Shown piece after piece: positions 1 to 5,334 of a stretch of DNA of 7,609 bases (its first letter is position 1; each line of letters begins with the position of its first letter). Below the pieces are notes generated by a model that searched no databases, had not been told where the DNA came from, and saw only the letters and a program-made list of their open reading frames with translations. Made by a program: the position numbers and the translations under genes. The stretch is from assembly GCA_003218815.1 (NCBI GenBank), contig QHON01000175.1:1-7609 (forward strand), given 5' to 3'. The DNA is from Verrucomicrobiota bacterium. GTDB taxonomy: Bacteria > Verrucomicrobiota > Verrucomicrobiia > Chthoniobacterales > UBA10450.

Positions 1-969
1 CTCCGAATCATCAACAAATAGCCCGGCGAAATCTTTTTCCGCCTTCACGTAGACCGGATTTTTTTTCGAATACCCGAGGGCGCGCAATGCGATCAGACAG
101 TTCAGCATCGCCGGAAAAACGGTCGCGAGGCCATCACTCCCTTCGCCGATGCGCTCGAGCATCCACCGTTCCGCTTCTTCAAGCGCACGTCTGCGCATAG
201 GTCGAAGCCGCAGCGGATGCAGGAATTTTAGAGTATCATCGACCCGGAGAAAGAAATTGCGCCAAGTCCAGAAAGCTTCGCTCCGTGGCAGGCGCAAATC
301 GGTTTGCTCGGTGCCAAGCGGGTAGAGCTCGTGCAATTGCTTTTCACCAGGCAAAACTCGCGTTGGTTTGAAGTGGCTGATGATGGATAGGGGCATCAGC
401 ATAGCGCGACTCCAGGATGACATCTTATAGATGTGAAACGGCGCCCAGCTTGGCAACAGCACCATCTCGACCGGGATAGTTGGCAAATATTTCCAGGGAA
501 ATTGGCCGAGGAGCGCAAGATAAAGTTTGCTGAATGTGTTCATCTGCGGGATGCCGCCTAACCGCATGATGTTGGCACGGGCGTCCTGCATAAACGGCGC
601 GTCCGCGGAACAACCCGCGAGTTTGAGGGCGAAATACGCTTTCACCGACGCGTTAACTTCGCTCGGACCACCGTAATAAATGTTCCAACCCCCGTCGGGC
701 AGTTGCCGTCTCACAATATGACGCACGCAACGCTGTTGCAGCTGTGGATCGACGTCGCCACACCAATGCATGAACAGCACGTAATCGGAGCAAAGCGTGC
801 TATCCACCATCAGCTCGCCGCACCAGTGACCGTCCGGTCGTTGTTGCCGCAAGAGATTTTCCTGTGCCCGACTGATCGCTTGTGCAATCCCGGAGTCGCT
901 TGCGGAATATGACTGCGCAAGATCCGGTCGTGCGCTCGGCAAAGCGATTACGTCAGAGGACGGCTTCAT
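1..969 (-). CDS. shc: Squalene-hopene cyclase, N-terminal part (cut by left edge)
   Basis: Cyclises squalene to hopene/hopanol, the committed step of hopanoid synthesis, as a monotopic inner-membrane enzyme. The visible 323 residues start at an ATG preceded in frame by a TGA. They carry cyclase-family features in order: PDGHWCGEL with a downstream SDYVL (residues 45-65), a QW-type repeat QLPDGGWNIYYGGPSEVN (89-106) followed by an AYFALKLAG helix (111-119), the segment LPSWAPFHIYKMSSWSR (172-188), and GEGSDGLATVFPAMLN followed by CLIALRALGY (275-300), which corresponds to the conserved segment ahead of the catalytic domain. The DXDD acid motif lies beyond the window, so catalytic competence cannot be checked. 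Full-length relatives are about 630-700 residues, so about half is missing. It follows hpnH by 34 bp on the same strand and probably shares its transcript. No clear Shine-Dalgarno sequence precedes the ATG. An oxidosqualene cyclase is less likely given the HpnH neighbour. Confidence 0.95.
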   Translation of the reverse strand, partial: MKPSSDVIALPSARPDLAQSYSASDSGIAQAISRAQENLLRQQRPDGHWCGELMVDSTLCSDYVLFMHWCGDVDPQLQQRCVRHIVRRQLPDGGWNIYYGGPSEVNASVKAYFALKLAGCSADAPFMQDARANIMRLGGIPQMNTFSKLYLALLGQFPWKYLPTIPVEMVLLPSWAPFHIYKMSSWSRAMLMPLSIISHFKPTRVLPGEKQLHELYPLGTEQTDLRLPRSEAFWTWRNFFLRVDDTLKFLHPLRLRPMRRRALEEAERWMLERIGEGSDGLATVFPAMLNCLIALRALGYSKKNPVYVKAEKDFAGLFVDDSE

Positions 970-982
970 AATGTCGATCTTG

Positions 983-1001
983 TCGATTCAATCAAAATCG
1001 A
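983..1001 (-). repeat. Small hairpin in the hpnH-shc intercistronic gap
   Basis: TCGATT (983-988) and AATCGA (996-1001) form a perfect 6-bp stem around a 7-nt loop. It sits 13 nt upstream of the shc ATG and 2 nt after the hpnH stop codon. The minus strand also holds two copies of AAGATCGA (1005-998 and 981-974) in the same gap. There is no T-run, so this is not a classical terminator. It could tune translation or RNA stability between the two genes, but a stem this short can arise by chance. Confidence 0.35.
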
Positions 1002-1003
1002 TC

Positions 1004-2293
1004 TTATGATGCTTGCGCGGAAGCCTCGGCACGCTTGCCCGTGAGATGTCCGTTACCAGAAGTCACTCCGTTAAAAGCAAGAACTTCGCTGCCAAGCCCG
1101 GTTGGCTTCGGCTTCGGACCGAAATTGAATTTAACGGTTTTCCACGTGTCGCCGCGCTGTGCCTGCAGACCCAAACTTGCGGTAGGTTCATAGCCGCAGT
1201 GCACCATGCAATTTTCGCACCGGCTATCACGCGCCACTCCGTTTACGACGCCGTACCGCTCCCATTGTGTTTTCTCCAGCAATTCTGCATAGCTCGAGTA
1301 ATGCGCGTCGGTCATGAGGTAGCATGGACCTTTCCAACCCCGAATGTTCCGTGTCGGGATGGCCCAGGCTGAACAGGTCAAATCGCGTTTGCCGGCCAGA
1401 AATTCAAAATAAACCGGCGTTCCGAAAAGATTGTAGCGCTGCATCCATTCCTCTATCTTCTGGAACTTTTCGATTGTCATCTTCCGGGTAAGAAAGAAAT
1501 TTTCCGGTTGCAAATTCAACCGCTTGACCATGTCCTTTTTCGCCGCGTCATATTCGTAACCAGGCGAAATCGTGTGGCCGTCCACGCCGAGATCGGAAAG
1601 ATAATCGAACATCTGCTCGACCTCTTGCATGTCGGTTTCTTTGTAGATGGTCGTGTTGGTTGCGACCTGATAGCCGAGAATCTTCGCCATCTTGATCGCG
1701 AGAATACATTCTTTGAACACACCTTCGCGCTCGACGATGAGATCGTGAATTCTCTCGAGACCGTCGAGGTGGACATTCCAGTACATCCAGGTACTGGGCC
1801 CGATGGTTGGCTTGGCGGGATCCTTGGGCCCTTTGCGAATTTCCGTCGCATCTTTCTCGCTAATAAGGCCTGCTTGAACCAAAGCAGTAATTTTCGATTC
1901 AACGAACTCTTTCTGCGTTGATACTCGCGACGCCAGCCATTCGCGCATTTTCTTGCGCATGAACATCGCGTTGGTGCAGATGTAAACGATCCGCTTCTGT
2001 TCAAGTAGGCCTTTCACAAGCGCTTCGATATGCGGGTAAATCAGTGGTTCGCCCCCGCAGATCGAGATCATCGGCGCGTTGCACTCTTCCGCCGCTCCAA
2101 GGCAGTCCTCGAGGCTCATCATGTCCTTGAGCGACGTGGAGTATTCTCGAATTCGGCCGCAGCCAGTGCAGGTGAGGTTGCAGGTGTGCAACGGCTCAAG
2201 TTGAAGCACAGTGGCAAACTTCTTCGTGCCACGAAGCTTCTGGGCGATCATGTAGCCCGCGATCTTGGTCGTTAATGGAAGAGGAAATCTCAT
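1004..2293 (-). CDS. hpnH: Adenosyl-hopene transferase HpnH (radical SAM)
   Basis: HpnH joins a 5'-deoxyadenosyl radical to diploptene, giving adenosylhopane, the first step of side-chain extension towards bacteriohopanepolyols. With the ATG start used here the protein has 429 residues. The radical SAM cluster motif CNLTCTGC is at residues 38-45 (CX3CX2C), GGEP at 80-83, VHLDGL at 174-179, TNTTIY at 212-217 and SPGYEYD at 243-249. The C-terminal part matches the DUF3463-type tail of the family: FEFLAGKRDLTC, GWKGPCYLM and RCENCMVHCGYE (cysteines 307, 324, 359, 362 and 366), which might hold a second metal site (inference). Between residues about 117 and 170 there is an in-frame insertion of roughly 45 residues relative to the proteobacterial proteins I know. 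An in-frame GTG at 2350 would add 19 residues. I prefer 2293 because its distance to LEPL fits the family and a promoter-like pair lies just upstream. No Shine-Dalgarno sequence is visible. The shc gene follows directly. Confidence 0.93.
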   Translation of the reverse strand: MRFPLPLTTKIAGYMIAQKLRGTKKFATVLQLEPLHTCNLTCTGCGRIREYSTSLKDMMSLEDCLGAAEECNAPMISICGGEPLIYPHIEALVKGLLEQKRIVYICTNAMFMRKKMREWLASRVSTQKEFVESKITALVQAGLISEKDATEIRKGPKDPAKPTIGPSTWMYWNVHLDGLERIHDLIVEREGVFKECILAIKMAKILGYQVATNTTIYKETDMQEVEQMFDYLSDLGVDGHTISPGYEYDAAKKDMVKRLNLQPENFFLTRKMTIEKFQKIEEWMQRYNLFGTPVYFEFLAGKRDLTCSAWAIPTRNIRGWKGPCYLMTDAHYSSYAELLEKTQWERYGVVNGVARDSRCENCMVHCGYEPTASLGLQAQRGDTWKTVKFNFGPKPKPTGLGSEVLAFNGVTSGNGHLTGKRAEASAQAS

Positions 2294-2303
2294 AAGGGCG
2301 ACG

Positions 2304-2331
2304 ATAGTAATGACGTTCGCTAGCGTGTCAA
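2304..2331 (-). promoter_or_regulatory. Predicted sigma70-like promoter of hpnH-shc
   Basis: On the minus strand a perfect TTGACA -35 (2331-2326) is followed after 16 nt by TACTAT (2309-2304), which matches the -10 consensus at 4 of 6 positions. Only 10 nt separate the -10 element from the hpnH ATG at 2293. Transcription would therefore begin about 3-4 nt before the start codon or at it, which fits the missing Shine-Dalgarno sequence. If translation started at the GTG at 2350 this pair would lie inside the gene. The prediction rests on sequence only. Confidence 0.5.
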
Positions 2332-2335
2332 CGGA

Positions 2336-2351
2336 CGTGTCGAACGACACG
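2336..2351. promoter_or_regulatory. Perfect dyad, possible operator upstream of hpnH
   Basis: CGTGTCG-AA-CGACACG is a perfect inverted repeat with 7-bp arms and a 2-bp spacer. It lies 4 bp upstream of the predicted -35 element. A third copy of the half-site, CGTGTC (2324-2329), overlaps the -35 and is in phase 12 bp from the left arm (2336). A dyad plus an extra half-site next to a -35 is typical of dimeric regulator binding. No regulator gene is in the window, so the binding protein is unknown. Confidence 0.4.
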
Positions 2352-2519
2352 CCGAGGCTTTTTCTTCGAAACTAATAAAATCTTGTGCAAGACCGTGACA
2401 AACGCAACGGTTTAATAGCTGGTAACAAAGGTTGCTTACAAAAACAAAACGTAAGTTGCACAATATGAAACAATTATTGGTGCCGCTAGCCTCATTAGCT
2501 GTGCGGAACAACGCAGATA
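2352..2519. other. AT-rich gap between marC-like gene and hpnH
   Basis: This stretch is visibly richer in A and T than the genes around it and has no convincing ORF or tRNA. A second weak minus-strand promoter-like pair is present: TTGTAA, 18 nt, TATTAA, read from about 2439 towards 2410. Short inverted repeats such as CAATA/TATTG (2461-2479) are too weak to call a terminator for the marC-like gene. I see nothing else in it. Confidence 0.5.
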
Positions 2520-3095
2520 TTAGCCGACAGTGTGCCACCCACGCCGAATGAGGCTGATGGCGATCGCGGCCAGAAGAAGTGCGATTATTTTCGACACGCC
2601 GCGTAATCCCTGTTTGCCCATCCAGCGGGTAAACTGGTCCGCGTTGCAAAACGCAATCGCCACCAGTCCCAGATTCACCAGAAGCGAGATTAGGGTAAAG
2701 ACGAGACCGACTGTATCGACCAAAATCAGGAGCGCGGTCAGCAGCGCTGGCCCAGCAATAAGCGGCATGCCGAGTGGAACCACGCCGAATTCATCGCTGC
2801 CGCCGCGATCGTGCGGGCCAAGGCTGAGCAATTCGCGTCCGGCTAAGCCGAGCAAAATCAGTCCACCGGCGACTTGAAAGTCCGCCACTGTAATCCCGAG
2901 CGCCGCGAAGATAATTTTTCCGAGAAAAATAAAGCCGACCGCGATGCAAAGGGCGGTGAAGATTCCGAGAAGGGCCTGTCGTTTCCGGCGTTCGCGCGAA
3001 GCGCTTGTGCCGAGGCCCATGAAGATCGCCACGAGCCCAATCGGATCGATTGCAACAAAGACAGGAATAAAGGCGAGGAAGAACTTTTCAATCAT
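2520..3095 (-). CDS. MarC-family integral membrane protein
   Basis: A 191-residue very hydrophobic protein of the MarC/UPF0056 family, which are inner-membrane proteins with six predicted helices. A few members have been linked to amino-acid transport (SnatA type); most, including Escherichia coli MarC, have no proven function. Hydrophobic segments lie near residues 5-27, 40-62, 65-90, 107-126, 128-152 and 167-185. The two half-repeat signatures are visible: AIDPIGLVAIF (15-25), with GLGTSASRERR immediately after it, and PLGMPLIAGPALLTALLIL (107-125). The size fits the family (about 190-220). The ATG at 3095 begins exactly where family proteins begin. No Shine-Dalgarno sequence precedes it. 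It is divergent from the M3 peptidase and upstream of hpnH on the same strand. A role in hopanoid or peptide metabolism would be speculation from position. The substrate is unknown. Confidence 0.9.
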   Translation of the reverse strand: MIEKFFLAFIPVFVAIDPIGLVAIFMGLGTSASRERRKRQALLGIFTALCIAVGFIFLGKIIFAALGITVADFQVAGGLILLGLAGRELLSLGPHDRGGSDEFGVVPLGMPLIAGPALLTALLILVDTVGLVFTLISLLVNLGLVAIAFCNADQFTRWMGKQGLRGVSKIIALLLAAIAISLIRRGWHTVG

Positions 3096-3177
3096 CGGCG
3101 GATTGTCTGCGTTTTCGCTTTACCGGACAAATCTTCTACACAATGTTCGCTGTCTTCATTCAATCAAACCTTTCCGC
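3096..3177. promoter_or_regulatory. Divergent intergenic region, marC-like / M3 peptidase
   Basis: These 82 bp separate two genes read in opposite directions, so promoters for both should lie here or just inside the marC-like gene. The minus-strand candidate is listed separately. On the plus strand I see only a poor pair (TTTACC near 3119 and TACACAAT near 3137, spacer too short). No Shine-Dalgarno sequence precedes the peptidase ATG at 3178; the bases just before it are pyrimidine-rich. Confidence 0.5.
3102..3130 (-). promoter_or_regulatory. Predicted promoter of the marC-like gene
   Basis: On the minus strand TTGTCC (3130-3125, 4 of 6 consensus positions), a 17-nt spacer and GACAAT (3107-3102, 4 of 6) end 6 nt before the ATG at 3095. 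Initiation about 7 nt after the -10 element would start the transcript at the ATG itself, that is, a leaderless mRNA. The match is only moderate, but the geometry and the absence of a ribosome binding site agree. Confidence 0.35.
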
Positions 3178-5334
3178 ATGAAAAACTTGTGTTTGTCGAT
3201 CTTATCTCCTGCTTTTGCGCTCGCTCTTGCTGTGGCTCTTGATCTTTCCGCTGCCGAAACAAAATCGGTCGACGACTTTCGGGCCGCTGCCGCGAAAGCA
3301 AATGCCGTCTTAACAATTCCAGAATGGGAACAGACGCCGGAAGCGGTCGAAGCTTCCATGAAAGATGCGATCGCCAAAGCGAACACAGCATTGGATCAAA
3401 TCGGCGCGCAAGATCCAGCCAAAGTGACGTTTAAGAGCACAGTCGTTGCGCTCGACGATCTGACCTACCAAGCCGGACTTGCGGCGAACAAAGCAACGAT
3501 CATTAAAGAAACAAACACGAGTCCTGCCATGCGCGCAGCTGCCGAAGAAGCAGTAAAGGCATTCCAGGAATGGGCGGTGGGTATTGATTACCGCGAGGAT
3601 GTTTACAAGGCGATCAAAGCTTTCGCAGACACGCATCCAAAGTTCTCCGGGGAAGACGAAAAGCTGTTGAACGAAACGTTGCGCGATTATCGGCGCGCCG
3701 GTTTGGACTTGCCTCCAGATCAGCGCAAAGAAGTCGAGCAGCTCCGCAAGGAGCTGTCCAAACTGGGAACCGATTTCGACACGAATATCGTTAACGCAGC
3801 CGCTCCGGTCATTTTCACAAAGGCCGATCTGGATGGTCTGCCGGACAGCTTCTTCGCCTCGCCCGGTATCAAGACTGGAGACGACGCCTATACCGTGATG
3901 GCAAACGTGACCTGGCAATTCAACACCGTGGAAGAAAACGCGAAGAGCGAGGCCACACGGAAGCAGCTTTACGTCATTCGTGAAACGCTCGCGAAAGACA
4001 CAAACGTTCCCGTTCTTAACCAGATGTTGGTGCTCCGTAACAAGATCGCACTGCGGCTCGGGTATAAATCGTGGGACGACTTCCAAACCGAAATCAAAAT
4101 GGCCAAGACTGGCGCGAATGCGGAAAAATATATCAACGATTTAACCAGTGGAATTCAACCGAAGTTCGCGAGCGAGGTGGCGGAATTGCAAAAAATGAAG
4201 GCAGCTGACACCAACGATCCCTCCGCGAAGATCGAAGTGTGGGACTGGCGCTACTACAGCAACCAACGGAACAAACAGGAATACGCCGTCGATAAGGAAG
4301 CCCTGCGCGCGTATTTCCCGTTCCAAAAGGTGCTCGACGGCATGTTCGATATCTACCAGAGCATTTTCGGCCTGAAGTTCGAAAAGATCACCGCGCCCTA
4401 CAAATGGATTGATGATCTTCAGCTTTATCTCGTGACCGATTCCGCCACGGGCGAGCCGCTTGGCATGTTTTATCTCGACATGTTTCCCCGCGAAGGAAAA
4501 TTCAACCACTTCGCCCAATTCGACATTATCAGCGGCAAACTGTTACCGGATGGAAAATACCAGCGGCCAACGGTTGCATTGCTGTGCAACTTTCCGCCCG
4601 CAACGGCGGACAAGCCGTCCCTGATGACACACAGCGACGTGGAAACGTTGTTCCACGAATTTGGTCACGCCCTGCATTCGATCGTCACCAGCGCGAAGTA
4701 TGGCCGCTTTGCCGGAACTCACGTCCCGGGCGATTTCGTCGAGGCGCCGTCGCAGATGCTGCAAAACTGGGTTTGGGATAAAAAGGTGCTCGACACTTTT
4801 GCCGCGGATTACCGTGATCCGTCGAAAAAGATTCCGGCGGAGACCATTAAAAAAATGAATGATGCCAAACTGGCTAACGCCGGCGCTTTCTATCGACGCC
4901 AGTTTGCCTTCGCATCACTCGATCTCGCGCTGCACAATCAGCACCCGGAAAATGACACCTACGACTGCGTGGCGATTTCGAATCCGATTCTGGAAAAAGT
5001 TTTCCTGCCAATTGATCCTAGCACGACGTTCGTTTCCTACTTTGGTCACTTGAATGGCTACGATGCCGGGTATTACGGATATGCCTGGGCCGACGCGATA
5101 GCCGCCGACATGGCCACCGTCTTTGAGAAAGCGAAGGATGGTTACCTCGATAAGCAAGCCGGGTTGCGGCTGCGTCGCGAAATTTACGAACCTGGGGATT
5201 CCCGCGACGTCAACACCTCTATCGAGAAATTCCTTGGCCGGAAACAATCGATCCAACCGTTCCTGAAAAAGATCGGCATCGGACCGCAAGAGAAAAAGAA
5301 AGCGCCCGCCGGGCCGTCACAGGAAGGGAGATGA
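3178..5334 (+). CDS. Secreted M3-family zinc oligopeptidase (thimet oligopeptidase/Dcp-like)
   Basis: A 718-residue zinc metallopeptidase expected to cut short peptides in the periplasm. Residues 1-26 form a signal peptide (MKN, a hydrophobic run to LAVALDL, then SAA before ETK) with no lipobox. The HEFGH zinc motif is at residues 493-497, and the third ligand, Glu522 in DFVEAPSQ, follows Glu494 by 28 residues, as in thimet oligopeptidase. The substrate-binding/transition-state segment FGHLNGYDAGYYGY is at 622-635. The C-terminal EIYEPGDSRDVN...FLGRK region also matches the family, and the length fits (about 680 plus a signal peptide). The reading frame stays open upstream to an ATG at 2944, but that would bury the signal peptide and overlap the marC-like gene, so 3178 is preferred. 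The stop codon overlaps the start of the peptide-binding lipoprotein (ATGA), so the two are almost certainly co-translated. Whether it acts as oligopeptidase or dipeptidyl carboxypeptidase cannot be decided from sequence. Confidence 0.95.
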   Translation: MKNLCLSILSPAFALALAVALDLSAAETKSVDDFRAAAAKANAVLTIPEWEQTPEAVEASMKDAIAKANTALDQIGAQDPAKVTFKSTVVALDDLTYQAGLAANKATIIKETNTSPAMRAAAEEAVKAFQEWAVGIDYREDVYKAIKAFADTHPKFSGEDEKLLNETLRDYRRAGLDLPPDQRKEVEQLRKELSKLGTDFDTNIVNAAAPVIFTKADLDGLPDSFFASPGIKTGDDAYTVMANVTWQFNTVEENAKSEATRKQLYVIRETLAKDTNVPVLNQMLVLRNKIALRLGYKSWDDFQTEIKMAKTGANAEKYINDLTSGIQPKFASEVAELQKMKAADTNDPSAKIEVWDWRYYSNQRNKQEYAVDKEALRAYFPFQKVLDGMFDIYQSIFGLKFEKITAPYKWIDDLQLYLVTDSATGEPLGMFYLDMFPREGKFNHFAQFDIISGKLLPDGKYQRPTVALLCNFPPATADKPSLMTHSDVETLFHEFGHALHSIVTSAKYGRFAGTHVPGDFVEAPSQMLQNWVWDKKVLDTFAADYRDPSKKIPAETIKKMNDAKLANAGAFYRRQFAFASLDLALHNQHPENDTYDCVAISNPILEKVFLPIDPSTTFVSYFGHLNGYDAGYYGYAWADAIAADMATVFEKAKDGYLDKQAGLRLRREIYEPGDSRDVNTSIEKFLGRKQSIQPFLKKIGIGPQEKKKAPAGPSQEGR
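5321..5330 (+). promoter_or_regulatory. Strong Shine-Dalgarno sequence for the lipoprotein gene
   Basis: AGGAAGGGAG ends directly before two consecutive in-frame ATG codons (5331 and 5334). The AGGA core lies 6 nt from the first ATG, and the AGGAAGG block lies 6 nt from the second, so either could be used. It sits in the last codons of the peptidase gene and is the only strong ribosome binding site I see in the window. Confidence 0.75.

Noticed and set aside
425..912. Small ORFs on both strands within the squalene-hopene cyclase gene
   Set aside because: The cyclase frame carries conserved family motifs throughout this stretch; these ORFs are shadows in other frames.
1508..1921. Plus-strand 137-residue ORF within hpnH
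   Set aside because: It is antisense to conserved HpnH sequence, without its own motifs or ribosome binding site.
1784..1945. HpnH insertion as a frameshift or assembly error
   Set aside because: The frame stays open and the conserved motifs on both sides are in the same frame with intact residues.
2294..2350. Longer hpnH start at the GTG at 2350
   Set aside because: The extra 19 residues do not resemble the family N-terminus, and the predicted promoter and half the dyad would fall inside the gene. Not fully excluded, since an AAGAAAA stretch precedes the GTG.
2461..2519. Terminator for the marC-like gene
   Set aside because: Only 4-5 bp stems without a following T-run are present; too weak to annotate.
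2944..3177. Upstream in-frame extension of the M3 peptidase to an ATG at 2944
   Set aside because: It would overlap the marC-like gene on the other strand and place 78 residues, rich in basic residues, ahead of a clear signal peptide starting at 3178.
3739..3756. CAGCTCC-GCAA-GGAGCTG hairpin with a GNRA-type tetraloop inside the M3 gene
   Set aside because: It is made of ordinary codons of a charged helix (EQLRKEL) in mid-gene with no regulatory context, so most likely a coincidence.
3310..4086. Long 258-residue minus-strand ORF opposite the M3 peptidase
   Set aside because: It lies entirely within a strongly conserved plus-strand gene, shows no recognisable family features and is a frame shadow.
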